Of a stretch of DNA of 64,000 nucleotides, positions 1 to 13,100 are shown piece after piece. Source of the stretch: Amblyornis subalaris (Eukaryota; Chordata; Aves; Passeriformes; Ptilonorhynchidae); NCBI GenBank assembly GCA_018881555.1, contig JACAXG010000018.1, forward strand, positions 6,385,634 through 6,449,633, read 5' to 3'. How positions within the stretch are numbered: the stretch's first letter is position 1; the number at the start of each line of letters is the position of its first letter. The translations under genes and the position numbers were made by a program. The notes beneath the pieces are model-generated. The model was not told the origin of the DNA. It saw only the letters and a program-made list of their open reading frames with translations, and did no database searches.

Positions 1-3000
1 GAGTGTGGAACAGCCACTTTCTGAAATGTTTTTATGAACTGGCATAAATAAACTGGTAAGCATTCAGTACTTAGTTTGGCTGAGTATTTCTGCCTTTTCC
101 TTTAAAAATCAGGACACATTACTCATTCACAGTACTCAGTATTTTGCAAAGTAGAGAATGGCAGTATAGATTTATATCACTGGTCAGACACAGAGGGAGG
201 TTAAACCATAGAGGAAAATAAAATTACAAGTAATTAAATTTACAAGCGGGTTTGCCATCTTCAAAAGATTTAGTGTTTCAGAATGAACAATGATTTAGCC
301 ACACAAGAAAACTGGGATACAGCCTTAGCAGTTTATGATACAGATGTTTTATGTGATGTTTCAATTTATATAATTAAAAATTGAGCACNCCTTTTTAACA
401 GTATATAGGATATTCAGTGGAGAACCATACGTGGCAAGTAATAAAATAACTGCAATGCAGGACTGTTTGCATTTTTTAAGAGCTGAAGAACTCTATCAGG
501 ATCATTAATTTCAGGTTATCTAAGGGTTATATCTTCAGATAAAAAGGCAAAACTGTATGTAAGTCTTTGAGATTTTTTTCTGGGAACAGGTTATTATCTT
601 CTATTGGTGTTTTTTTCCCTGATACACATCTATCTACTAACCAGTAAATATGATAAATACAACTGTACCATTTCCATCCTGTTCTTAGGAAGGATTCAGT
701 AGTAGCAAGGTTTTTGGCAAGGTCTTTCTGCTATTTCCACAAGCTTAATGCATTATCATTACTAGTGTATTCTGGGAGGAAAAAAATAGCTGAATACACA
801 AAATGAAGCTGCTTTTTGGGGGGAGGGTGTTTGGGGGTTTTTTATTTTTGTTTTGTTATTAATTTTTTTCCTAGTTCATTGGTTTGTGAAATGCAGAAAT
901 CTACAATCTTTTAGGCATAATTTCAAATTAGACAAGTTCAGTTGCTTTGTCAGAATATCAGAATCAGATCTTTAATCTTTGGAAAACAGTTTAAAAGCTG
1001 AGGCATATATGCTTATCAGTATGTAAATTGCCTTGATTCAGTTTGTTTAAAAATAAATTTTATTTTACGTAAGCACAGTAATTGCAGAACTTACTTGATC
1101 ACAGGTCTTAGAGAATCTATAGTATTTTTGGTTTGATTGATGAGTTTCAATACTTGGGTAGACTATGTATATTATAAAAAATAGTAATTATTTAGGTGCA
1201 GCATATTTAGTCTCTGATTCAGAAACACACACCTGACCTTCTAAGAAGGGAAAAATAGTATGCAAGTTTTTCAAAGCATTGCTGTAGTTGGACAGAAATT
1301 CAGAAATCTTTGTGCATTCTCCACTATGTATCTTCATTTATAGTGGAATTTAGCTTTGTTTAGTGTATGGATTTGGTCTTCTGTTTTTACATTTGAGAAA
1401 ATGTGGTTGCAGCCAGAAGATTACAATTCAGAAGAATGCTTGACATATATACAGCTTAAACATACCTGAAACAATGCACTGTACCCAGACTGGTTCGTGC
1501 CTCTAGAGCAGCAGCAATGCTCACTTGTGCCTCCTCTAAAAAGAGCCTCTGTCAGCTGCTGCCAGTCTAACTCACCCCGGTGGCTTTTGGTGCAAATCTG
1601 CTGTGTAACCCCTGTATTACCTTTTAACTGAAGGACACAAACCTGAGAGTTCGCCTTTAGAACATCTCACATTCAGAGAGGCTGAAGTTACACCTGGCCC
1701 TGAGCACGGGTTTGGTGATGCCGGAGCAAGGAGGAGTGATGGAGGCCTAGGAATGAAGGCATTCTGCCCACCACTGAATGACATGAATGAAGCCCACAAA
1801 GTTGCACTAAGGAATTTTCTTGAAAGGTGAAAGTCTAAGATACTCCACTTCAGACTTAATAATTCGGAATATATCTCTCTAGAAATGCAATAATAGAGTC
1901 AAGAACAATTTAGTTGAAAGAGGCCTCTGTGGCATCTACAATCTGCATAAAGATGAATTTTTCAAAACATCTCACTAGATCATTGTGTTCTATTTGAAAA
2001 AAGAAATTGTCAGATAGCCTTGGCTTTTTCACTCTAGCTGTATACAAAACATTTTTTAATCAGTTCTGCTGTTCCAGAGGTATTCTGGGTTTTGATGTAA
2101 GGTCTTGAGCTGTAATAATAATGGAGAATAATTTGTTCCAATGAAAATATCTTTGTCAGATTGCTGCTAATGTGAAGCAGGTTCATGCCTTTTAAAAAAA
2201 AATGCAGATGTTTCATTATAAAATAAGGATTTTTTGTCGTATCCTGGCTTAAATATTATTGAAATACTTAGACCTTCTTTCATTTTAGGAGTATCAATTG
2301 CCATCATAAATTATAGTCTCTATTCAAATGCTGCCTGTTTTTGAAATGGAAGATGAAGTCCACACAGTTATTAGTGCAGAAATACAATGACCATCAGGCT
2401 GAAAAGGAGGTTTGAACCCTTCTTCACTACAGAATATAACTTGCAAAGTCAAATCAATGTAATGTAATGGCCTGCAAAATTGTCTGGTTTTATCTACAAA
2501 ATAGATTTTTGCCCCGTTTCCCTTGATAGTTACAATGCACCTTGTGCTGCTTGTGACCTTTTTGTGAGCAGTTTTAAGAATTACAGTGAAATGGGTTCAA
2601 ACATCAATAAAAAATACCACACGCAGCTTGAGTCGTGAAATGTTGGAGTAATTTATGCAAGAAGAAAAAGTTGAATGTTTGTTTAAGCCCTTCAAGGTTT
2701 TTATAAGGAAACCTTTTTACACTGAGCAGATGAAAACTTGAAGCAATCAATAAATAATTACTAAAAACTTTCCTGCTATAAGGAAAATCATATTTTTTAT
2801 GAGAAGCAGAATTTTGCAGTGTAGAAATGAACTTACATTTTTGTTACAGAAACAGTTCCAAGAAAGTTTCACAAACAGACTGATGCATTGCAAAAAAATT
2901 ATTTTTGAAAAACAACATTTGCCAACCTTACTTAGCTCTCCATATTTAGATGGGTGCTTTAAACAGTGCCTTGTTCAGCAAGGTTGGGAACCTTTGCAGT

Positions 3001-5071
3001 CAAGTAGTTTACATTTGAAACGTGCTAAAATTAGCAGGGAACCATACTTTAATCTACTGGAGCTTGTGGGACATGGAAATGGTGTTGATTGTCCAGACCC
3101 AGCAGTAAATCTAGCACGCAGCTAGTTAGTCTGCTGTCTTCTGCACGTGCACACACACAGACATACCTATGCACATGTACAACCTCAGTGTGTTGTCTGT
3201 TGAGGAACCTAGCACAATAGCTGTCACTTGTCCGTCCTTGTGTTTGTGCCAAAGTTTGCCACAGAAACAAATATTTTGACCATTGATATTTTCTATTAGA
3301 TTTTAAAAAATAATTTACATTTGGCCTCAAAATTGCTCATCTTTCACTTTTTAAAATTATATAAAGTGGTGAATGATGATACTCTATCAAATGCCATAAA
3401 AAGCTTAATGCACCGTTACCCATTATCTCCTGCAGTCTATATTTATGAGTATGGCAGTGGCTTACATAGATATATACATATATCTGTGTTGTAAACTAAT
3501 CATTGATCATGATACAAATCACTACTGCTAGCTTAGCCACTTCACACACAATTTTTATATAGGTAAAATGTATTAGTCAATTAAATAGAAGTGTAAATAT
3601 AGATATTTGCGTTTTATGCTAAATGAGGGAATTTTTTGTCAAGGAAGTAGGCTGTTAAATCATGTTACCGTAACAAATGCTGAAGGCTGCTTTTTCATTC
3701 TTGCCACTGAATTTATTGTCAGAGCACTGCAGTCATATCCCATTTCAAGATTACTTAGGTGGCTTGAAAATTAAATCACAGCTCACAAATTCTCTTTTTT
3801 CACACACGATTAATACGACTAAAATTGGGTCTAGTTTTAAGTATACTTTGCAAGATATTGCAGTGCAATTAGGTGCATGAACTATGAAAGATTTAGTAAA
3901 TAGAAAGTGATTTTCCATAAATTAACAATGAATTGGATAAAACAAAATTGCTGTCAATGTATGTGGAATTATTTTCAAAATAATTACATTGATATAAATT
4001 TTGTTAAAGTTGGGGAGCATGGGCTTTTATAAAGTCCTCAAATTAGTTTTAGCAAGTTCATAAATCTGAAAGAGATCTTAAGGAGTGATTGCTCAGAACT
4101 GGAAATATGAGCTCCTGCTAGATTATGTTTTAGAGAAAGAATATGTCAAAAGCATGACTTTATGTCTAATCAACGAAATGATTCTTGCTTGTTCATTTAC
4201 TCTGAGCTAGATCTTTTGGTTTTGTGCACAGTTTTGCAATGTTTCTCTAAAATCTCTATGAAAAAGGTCCTCTAAAGATGTCTCTAAAATGCAAAACATA
4301 GAAAAACTTTACTTCTGTTAGGAGTTAGATTGCATTTGTAGTGCTTTTGGAATTAAGATCCTGGTTTGGTTTTAGCAAAATGAAATCTAGGTAACCACAA
4401 GAAAACTGCTGTGCCAATAGACTGAAAATCCCTCTGTAGAGACACCTGTATGCATCTGATTTGTTTGTACATTTTATTCAGGTGCTCAAGCAAGCTTCTT
4501 CATGTAATTACTTGTGTTCACCGTATTGTGTATAAATAGGTGCATCTCAGAAGGCTTCCAAAAGATCTGGTTTCATAATTTTAATACACCAAGGTGATGC
4601 CTTAAGGATTAGCTTTTGGAGTTTTCTAACCCTGCACTGTACTAGTGTGTAATTCCGAAATCCATATTAAGTGCTTCACCTTCGTGTTAGACAAAACATT
4701 CTCTCTAAGCCTGGAAAACAAGGTCACTATCCTAGGCCTAAGTATAAACAAAAGTGAATTGGGAGGGGGTGAATGGGGAAATATTACTTCATTACCTGAA
4801 ACTGTAATTGGACAATTAACTTCTGATAAGCAAATGTACCAAACCTATATCTGGGGGGGAAAACTCGTGATCGGGGTCCATCTTGGTCTAGCCTAGCCTC
4901 AGCAAGGCTCTGCACCAGAGGTGTACCACTCNAAGGCCTCCAATAAATTCATACTTTTATTCACTAACTTTGTTCAGTCTCTGTGTCAGGCACTCCCAAT
5001 TTTAGGCATCAAAGGTACATAGGCCCCTTTGAAAGCCTTCAAACATTTGTGCACCATGTCTGATAGGTGTA

Positions 5072-5564
5072 TGTAGTAATAAATGGGATGGATTTTGGGG
5101 TCCCACAGTCTTCCCGAAAGTGTGGCGCATGTCCAGTGGTGCCTTGACGTGTTCAGCGGTGCACACACACACACACACACACACAAAGGCGTACTTTGTC
5201 AGAGGCAAAGAGTCAGAGGGGTTCTCTTTATGTGTTCCACAAAATAGGTTTATTCCCAGAATCATCAGGGAAGGAGAACTCAGAACAATGGAGGGTTCAG
5301 GGTTTTATCCCAGGGGCAGTGGGGGCAGAGAGAACAACAGGGACCAATGGGTTGAGCGTCAGGGGGCGGAGAGAAGGCGCGGTAATACAGCTTCAACCAA
5401 TGGGGCAAACGAGGGGAGGAGCAGGGTACAGGAATAAATGGGCTGCCGAGTAAGGGAGACCACTCTAGAACCGAACCTTATAGGGGAACGAGGCTCTGCG
5501 ATCACTCCTGTGGCTGGCCCAAACACCCGCAGCATCCCCTGCTGCAGGCTCAGCCGCCGCTACA
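5072..5564 (-). mobile_element. solo LTR, class II (ERVK-like) endogenous retrovirus
   Basis: A 493-bp block begins TGTAG and ends CTACA on +, an inverted terminal repeat of LTR type. It is flanked by a perfect 6-bp direct repeat GGTGTA (5066-5071 and 5565-5570). Read on the minus strand it has LTR order: two inverted CCAAT boxes (CCAAT on + at 5343-5347 and 5397-5401), a TATA-like GGATAAAACC (complement of 5301-5310), then AATAAA (complement of 5249-5254), then a short U5. A 6-bp duplication is typical of class II retroviruses. There is no internal gag, pol or env, so it is a recombined solo LTR. It lies antisense to SLIT2. The exact family name is not determined. Confidence 0.86.
5162..5187 (+). 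repeat. (CA)13 microsatellite inside the LTR
   Basis: Thirteen uninterrupted CA units. They lie in the U5 part of the minus-strand LTR, so on the LTR sense strand they read (TG)n just downstream of the polyadenylation signal. Probably length-polymorphic. Confidence 0.9.
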
Positions 5565-6501
5565 GGTGTATTTTGTCCGGGGTAGCAAACTATTGACAGA
5601 AGTGAATCCCCCAAACTGCATGCGGTGTAGATACAGCAATAATGGCTGTAATGTATTGATTGTTTTCTGTTGCGCTGCTTCATTGTTAATAGTGCATAGC
5701 ATAAATGAAAAGTTCTGGATCCTAGTTTGCTTTTTTTTCCTTTTTTTTCCCTTTTCTCTGTCTCCTCTGCTACTGTCTTCCGTCCTCTGGTTTTTATTTC
5801 CAATATCAACCTGTGAACTACAAAAATGTGTTGGATTTCAGGAAAAAAGGGCTGTTTATTCATACTGATAGCAGAAAACCAGTACTGAATAATAATTTTA
5901 TAAGCATTTTAATAATAGTTCTCTTTTGTAAAAGATAATAGTTTCAGATAATGTGGTACAGCCATTCATTCAGGGATTTTGGGCAGGAACATTAGATATC
6001 TGCTGTAGAATGTATTTTAATGCCTTCTTTTAAAATATATGGTGTTTTCTCTGAAAATACATGGTGCTTGACACTCTGAAACAAAAGTCCGAAACGTATT
6101 GATCTCAGATATTACACAGCTTCGTAGTTGTTTCTCAATAGCTCGCTATTTGTTCTTTTTGCTGGATTTCAGTCTTCTTTATGTAAAGCTGAACATACTA
6201 TGAAACATGGATTTGGAATAGTTGAAAAATGAAAACACTCACTTCTGCTTTTTTTTTTTCGGCATATATGTCACTGTTTTCTAAAGGAATTACTTAGTGG
6301 GACACAGATAAACTAATTTGACTATTATTCCTACTTCTTTTTCTTCAATTACAAATCAGTGAATCTAATAAAATAAGCTTCATTGGAAATATTGACTGAA
6401 CCATAATGGCTGAAACTATTTTCTTATATTTCATTTTTATTATATGCAGAATTAAATATATATATGGCATTTTTACATTTAACTGAATTTTTTTTTCTTA
6501 G

Positions 6502-6573
6502 TGATCTTAGTGAAAATCAGATTCAAGCAATACCAAGGAAGGCATTCCGAGGAGCAGTAGACATAAAAAATCT
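6502..6573 (+). CDS. SLIT2: SLIT2 exon 5: D1 leucine-rich repeat
   Basis: 72-nt exon, exactly one 24-residue LRR. Acceptor is a T-rich tract ending CTTAG at 6501; donor GTAAGT begins at 6574. It starts by supplying the third base of a split codon, then reads [15 protein letters not shown] and ends in AVDIKN plus CT of the next Leu codon (phase 2 in, phase 2 out). The LxLxxNxI pattern of the LRR core is intact. By position it is the fourth LRR of domain D1. Residues agree with vertebrate SLIT2 as I recall it. No frame damage or ambiguous base. Exon numbers here and below follow human SLIT2 from memory. Confidence 0.96.
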
Positions 6574-7229
6574 GTAAGTATTTTCTTCTTTCCATATATT
6601 CTGATGATAATGCTTTGCTGATACATGCTCTTTCATTGTATCAGAGATCTTTTTTCTAAGCACTATTATAGCTGCTTAAGGAATCTCTGCATAAAACCAA
6701 TACCTATCATTTGTTTTGGCAAAATACTTTAGCATATATTAAACATCCTAAAATGGCCATATGTGAAATGTAAAACATTGAAATAGAGTTGAAGACAACA
6801 TGGCATTATAACTATTAGTTTATGAAACCTGAGTTTAATATTTGAATGTCAGACAATTTGAAACATTTTATTGTTTCATATGGAAAAAATAGTTTTGCCT
6901 TGGTTTTAAAAGCCTGCATTTTGTTTGCTTGCATAAAAGAAAGAAAAATCATTATATTATCTAGTTTTGCTAGTATATATTGTTACACTTGTGTGACTAT
7001 TTTTCTCACTCAGTTTCCTTCTGTGGTCTTTTCTGAAAGAAAGATACTCACTTTCCTGGAGATGGTGACTTTGGAGGTCATAAACAGGCTTTGAATTCTT
7101 ATGGCTTCTAAATGTGGAAATATGTGAGTTTCAAGACAAAGCAAAGCAGTGACTTTTTGACTTTCTGTTTAGAGTGGTAGATCAGTTTAGTGGATTGGAT
7201 GAGCCGAACAACCTGAAGACTGTGATGAA

Positions 7230-7425
7230 CTTCTGTAGTAGGAAACATAAGGTCATGATCTCAAAAGCTATAACCCCTGCTTTAAGCTAATTATCACTTA
7301 TAAACAACCAACAAAGACAGAGGACTTACGATAGTGGGTTCCAGAAAGGCTATGGAGCTTCCAGTGTGATGCAACTGTGAAAAAATATGATTGCTATCTT
7401 ATGTAACATCAATAAATANAGGGAA
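7230..7425 (+). repeat. possible old CR1-type LINE fragment
   Basis: The stretch around 7320-7418 (ending with a phrase like AGTGTGATGCAACTGTGAAA followed by ATTGCTATCTTATG) resembles the part of CR1 ORF2 just past the reverse-transcriptase core. In many copies that part encodes a Cys-Asp-Ala-Ala-rich helix. It is diverged and the ends are uncertain. A repeat-library alignment would decide. Confidence 0.35.
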
Positions 7426-8639
7426 ATATTAGGTTAGTATAGGAGGATTTCATGTAATTTCTGTTGAAATAGTTTTTATTAATTGAAGTTGCCAGTGTTA
7501 AAAAGAAAGAGAAACTTTCTAGTTGTACTGCTTTGTATACGGAGTGCTCTGTTATTGTGAAGGGAGGGTCGTGATGCATCCTCAGTAGGAGAGGACAGGA
7601 CGGGAAGCCCTTTGTGTTTTTGTCTTCCTGCGATGGATTCTATTCTGCTGCCCACAGCACTGCACACAAATTGGTGAGGAAGATGTCTTTTTGAAGATTT
7701 AGCAGAATGCCCATGAATTTGATCTACTTCAGTTCTTCCCTGCAGTGAAATTCTATTGTACTTTGGTGGAAAAACTTCTGTTCAGCTCTATTGTGTTCCA
7801 AACCATGCGAGTGCTTCTCAAAGTAGCTTTGTTACTTTGTTTAATTGACATTTTATGAGCTTTTATTCAGAACNGGTCCTATTCCTATCACTATTCATGG
7901 TCAAAAAGAAGCTTGGCTNCAAGAAGCCTGCGTTTTTCTGCATGATTGTTTATATTTGACAATTTATACAGCTACAGAAAGGAACTTTTGTAGTAAAAAT
8001 GGCAGTATCATTGAGAATATTCTAGTGACAAATTAGTACTTTAGAATATGTGTACTTATATATTGCGAGAAAACTCCAGTCAGAAACTGCATTAGGATGT
8101 TAATCTTTATCTGAGATACTATTTTTATCTTAGTGTGTATTTTCAAGCTAATGATCCTCAATTATGTCCAAAACTTGCATGAAAGAATAGATCCATCCTT
8201 TAAAACCTTTCTCGTTTGGGGAGATAATTNAAAAAAAAAAAATCATTGACGCCATATCATTGCCATTAATTCCAAATCATATTCGTGGCATATTTTTATT
8301 GTGATAGGATAAATACTACAGATATGTCCTTATTAGCTGTTCCAGGGGGAAAAAAAAAAAGGAAAACCCCTAATCTGAAAAGTTTATGATCCCTCTACAA
8401 TCCCTTTGCAGAAAGACAGATGAGTTCATGGGGTGAGTTGGGTGGATTCTAGCACAGCATTTATGTAACTGGATGAGTCTGTTGTGCCTTTCCAGAATCT
8501 TTGGCAAGGAGAGATAAACCCCAGCCTTCCATCTAGCCTTGGATGTTACTTAGAGAAGAAAGGACAGCAAGAATTTTACAGGTTTTATTTCACTGTTCAA
8601 GAAAATTAGGGAGATCATTGATAAGTGATAGACATAGAA

Positions 8640-9034
8640 GGCTTGGGAGGAGATTGAGTCATCATCACTGAAGACATTTAAAAAACATGCAAGCAAAGGA
8701 ACCGAACTGCCTGAAAGGAGGTTGTAATCAGATGGGTGTCAGTCTCTTTCCCAAGTAACAAATGAGAGGATAAGAGGAAATGGCCGCAAGTGGCACCAGG
8801 GGAAATTTAGATTGGATATGAGGAAAAATTTCTTCATCAAAAATTTTGTCAAGCATTGGAATAGGTGTCCCAGGGAAGAGATTGAGTCATCATCACTGGA
8901 GGCATTTAAAAAAATGTGTAGATGTGGCGCTTAGAGACATGATTGAGTGGTGGACTTGGTAGAGTCAGGTTTCCAGTTGAACTCCNTGATCTTACAGGTC
9001 TTTTCCAACCTAAATTATTCTATGAGTCTATAAA
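8640..9034 (+). mobile_element. CR1 LINE, 3' end fragment with internal duplication
   Basis: Sequence from about 8740 follows the CR1 3' end in order: an AGAGGAAATGGCC-type block, GGGGAAATTTAGATTGGATAT, TTGTCAAGCATTGGAATAGG, a GGTGGACTTGG block, and the tail GGTCTTTTCCAACCTAAATTATTCTATGAG at 9000-9030. It is 5'-truncated, as is usual for CR1, and lies in the same sense as SLIT2. A 20-bp block at 8651-8670 is repeated exactly at 8879-8898 (see findings). Non-coding remnant. Confidence 0.85.
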
Positions 9035-9904
9035 GGTGATTAACCTAAGGTCCAGGAACCAAATAATTGTATATCTTTACTGAGAATTGTCCGAATTCAA
9101 TATTTGATCTAGTTTTTGCAATTTGTTCTAGCAATAGGCCAGTAGTTCAGCATAATGTTAAAGAAATTTCATCTCTTCCAAACTCATCTATGACATACGT
9201 GAGGGTACAAAGAGAGAAGAAATCTGTATTAGAACATATTGGAAATTCAAGATTTGCTTTGTATAACAACAGTAATTATATCAGTTTCAGTTTAAATTAC
9301 TGAGCCTTTTTTTTTTTAACATGGAATGATTGATAACCATCCAACAGAGTAGCTCTATTAAGCTGTTTTAAAAGTGGTTAACAAATTTCACAGAACTTGA
9401 GCTGATAGTGTATTTTATGTTTCTTAATGGAAACTCACCATTCTCTCATTTCCACCAAATATCTTTCTTCTGAATCAGGAGTTGGAATATTTTGGAAAAC
9501 ATCTTATTATATACTTCTAGTATTTGCGGAGCAAAGGGAATTAGGTGTTATCTCAGATAAGCTGAAGGAAATTGCTTCCTTTGAGGTTGATGATACCACA
9601 ATGATCTCCTGCTAGTACGTTAGCTCTAGAGTCCTCTTGATGTTTCTCAGAAGAAGCTGCTGTCTCGTTTCCATAAAATGCATCCATGATGTTTTCTTTC
9701 TGGACATCTTAATAATGCTCACAGTATAGATTCTGTAGGAGATAAAAGCAAAACGGGCAAGATATTGTGAGAATTGACAATATGGGCAACCTGCCACACC
9801 CTCGCAGTAAAAATAATAACAAAACCGTGGGAAACCTTCAGGGTTTCAGAAATCTACTTTACATCTAGTGGGCATTACCCATTTTCCAATGTGTTATGCC
9901 CTTC

Positions 9905-10110
9905 ATCTTATAACTGAGAAGAGTCTGACTTTGTACTCCCGCTTGAGGCAGTTGCAGGCAGCAATAAGATCCCCTCTTTCTCCTCTCTCTTAAGGCCAAA
10001 CGAGTGCAGTTCTTGCAGACTATCCCCAAATGTCACCTGCTTCAAGCCTCTCATCTTGGAGGCCCTGTTTGGACTCAGTCTCTGTCTTCTACTGGGAAGG
10101 CTAACACCAG
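9905..10110 (-). mobile_element. probable CR1-type LINE fragment, antisense
   Basis: The + strand reads AATAAGATCCCCTCTTTCTCC, then a TCTCTTAAGGCCAAACGAGTGCAG-like block, then a CAAGCCTCTCATCTT block. This is the reverse complement of the CR1 region that normally reads CTGAGGGGGGACCTTAT and GTTCAGCCTGGAGAAGAG. Diverged; ends approximate. The open frame across it on the minus strand is a remnant, not a gene. Confidence 0.5.
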
Positions 10111-13100
10111 GGGCCATCTCACAAACTCAGAAATNATCTCATAAATGCCAAACAGAGTGTCTGTCCCTGGCTTCACTCTCATCAGTGGCAGCCCAATTGT
10201 TTGTAAAGTATTTTCTTCAGTAAAAGTGGCAAAAAATGAGGGAAGCTTATTTTGTAGTGGGTCTCCAGACTAGAAACGCAGTATCCAGTATTTTGACAGT
10301 TCAAATGTAGGAAAAAAATAGCTGTTGTGTGTCAGTCTCAATTTTTCTGTTCAAGGAACTATTCTGGAATGACTTACAGAGTAATACACTGTAAGTATAG
10401 CTACTGATCTGGGACTTAACAGAAATTAGAATGAAATTCTGGAAATATAATTCTGAAAGTTACCCCTAACTTGCTAATTTTTCAGGGAGAAAAGTGTTCA
10501 CTAAGACATTAGGTTCTTCAGACAACACAGTGGCGCCCACTTTTTAAAAAAATAAACAGAAATTATCATATAAATGGGAAACTAAACACAGGTTTTTTAA
10601 TATACATGTTAATGAAGGTTTCTTAACCCTCTCTGGTGATATAGTACTCACACTGGATGTGAAAGATGTTTTAAATCTTCCCAATCTCAGGAATTCTGTT
10701 TGTACTTAAGATGGTAAGAAAATATTTCAGGTTCCCAGATTGTGAGCTTGGATGGGGTTATTTTTTGAATCTGGTTCTTAGGAAGAAAAATATCGGAGTT
10801 ACAAACAAATGTAAACCACCACTGAAAAAACAATAGTGCTGTGCTCTCCTTTTGAGCAGATTTTGGCATTATGACTTTTCCATTTCAAGTGTGTAAAATT
10901 TTATAAGATTCCAATTTTCTCTTTCTCTGTGCAATTAATAGTTGGCAGAGGATGGAAAGAAATATTCCAATATAATGGTAAAATTGTGATGCTAAATATA
11001 TGCAACTTCAAATGTTATCAAAAATAGCAGGGAACATATTCATCGTATCTCCTCCAAGGATCTTGTGCCCTGTTTTTCTTGTCACGCTCTTGGCCTTACT
11101 TGTGACTACTCTCTTCTTTGTGTCCATTTGGTTCCATTTTTTCCCAGCAAGTGGAGGAGACTGTAGCTGTCATGCCAGGGATAAAGGCTGCAGGGCAATG
11201 TTGTCGCTTCACAGATTAAATTGCCTGGGAAAATGAAGAATTAGTAAAGAGAGAGACAGTCACCAGCATCCAATCGAAGTCCTTTATACTAACCTNTGTC
11301 CAAAACCTTGATTGATATTATTTGGTGTTGCCCTGATGCCTCTTTTATGCTGATTGTGAAAGACTTAAAACTGCCACTAAAGACATAAATGTATTTCATA
11401 TTAATCTTTGTTGAGAATGATTGGACTTTTTTAAATTTCAATTTTAGCAGTTGTAAAAGAGAGTCCTGCTGAAGATGTTCTAATTACTTATTTCTTCTCA
11501 CATCATGCATAAAATTCCACTGAGACTGGAAGTATATTTGTCTATTCATCTGTACAAATGCTGTTCCAAATGCATTGCTTGTCTAAGATATGCTTAAATA
11601 ATCTAGAATTCAATATTTCCCATGCTTGCTCTTACTGGGAATCTCAATTGGACTGCTAGTTTGTTCAGCCACCCACGTTTTAAGTTTACATCAAGAAGGA
11701 TTTTCACAGGGTGTTAGTGAAATATATTCTGTGCATGTTTAAGATTTTTATTACTATAAAAATAGCTCTGAAGGCATGAAGGAAAGTATAGGTACACTTT
11801 TCTAGTGCCTCCTAGACCTCTTATTGCCAATCAGGTTGGTGACCCTGTGGCCTTTGGGGGAAAAAAAAAACCTTATTCTTTCTCACTGTTAAAATAAATA
11901 GACTTTCAATACTATTTTTAAAGTTCTATTTTAATTTAAAAAATTATTTCTTACTAATGTGTTAGTATCTTTGCATCACATGACATATNGATTGTTCATT
12001 TTGTGTACATTCTCCTTTTGACTACATTCTTCTGTTTCATTTTTACTTTTTTCCCGTATTATTTTCCTCCTGTAAAATAATTCTGGGCTTAACCAAGCAG
12101 AGTGCTGGGCAATTTTTAGGGGATTGAGCAATTGAGCTATAGATCTGTTCTCCCTTCTAGCTTGTTCAGCAAGTGTGTGTTACTTTGATGTAAATAGTAA
12201 TAGTCATGGGAAACAAGCAGTTCTTTGAAGTTTGATAAAAACAGAATAAATTCTTGCATGATTTTTTTTACATAATTTTTTAGTAAATCCTCTGAAATTA
12301 TTCATTTGTCTTGAAATTGAGAAGTAAGAAATAGGAAACATAATTCTGATGTAAAAAGTAGGTCTCTAGCACGGGACCACAAAGTGTCCTCAAGCTGTGA
12401 AGAAGAGGAGAGTAAAGCAGACAATTGTTTGAATTGTCCAAACTTTTAACTCTCTAGGAATGAGAAAAGAAGGTTTTCTCTGTCAAGAGTCAGATGACAG
12501 ATTTTTCCTGTTTGAGGGTAGTAGTTTTTAAATTTGTGCAACATCTTCTGGTAGTCATTAAATACTCTTCTTGTGGGATGACAAAGTTCATTTTAAGATA
12601 TTTATTTATCCTTATCTGGTAGACAACATATGCCAAAAGGGAAGAAAATATGAGTTAGCAACATGTTTCTACAGTGTAAGATGTATCAGCAAGAGCAATA
12701 AATAAAAACCATTTTAAAGCAGACATTTTATTATTAGTTGAATGCTTTTTATTTAGTTTTTACTAGTTCTTATTGCTGAACTCACATAAACATTGACATT
12801 TGAAGTAGCAGGAGATTAGTAAGTATATAAGTGAGTAAGAAATACCCAGATAATGCTGCAGATAGGGGTGCAAAATCCAATTAATTCTCTGTGATGATGG
12901 AAAAACTTTGAATGTGACAACTGTTGTTTAGTGTTTTATGAGCTTCACAGGAATGGCACTGCTGACGCTGCTTTGTGAATGTTGGAGGCAGAAAGGAACA
13001 GCAACTTTACAAAAGCATGGAGAGATCCCACATAGAAAAGATCCGAAATGGAGATGGAGCAGGCAGGAAGATTATGAAGAGAAACTGGGGGGAGGGGAAG

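Larger units (their letters stand above)
1..6501 (+). other. SLIT2: intron 4 of SLIT2 (3' part)
   Basis: AT-rich intronic sequence ending in a pyrimidine run and TTAG at 6501. I looked for the D1 LRR exon that should precede exon 5 and did not find it, so it should lie upstream. Contents: a solo LTR at 5072-5564; a pyrimidine-only run at 5730-5759; and 4700-5065, which has repeat-like texture that I cannot assign. Short open frames here have no recognisable domain. Confidence 0.85.

Noticed and set aside
5465..5863. 132-codon open frame on minus near the LTR
   Set aside because: It begins in the LTR end and runs through the complement of a pyrimidine tract, giving a Lys/Arg/Glu-rich run. Low complexity, no domain.
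1..6501. Search for the D1 LRR exon preceding exon 5
   Set aside because: No 72-nt stretch with the expected LRR and splice sites was found; it is presumably outside the window.
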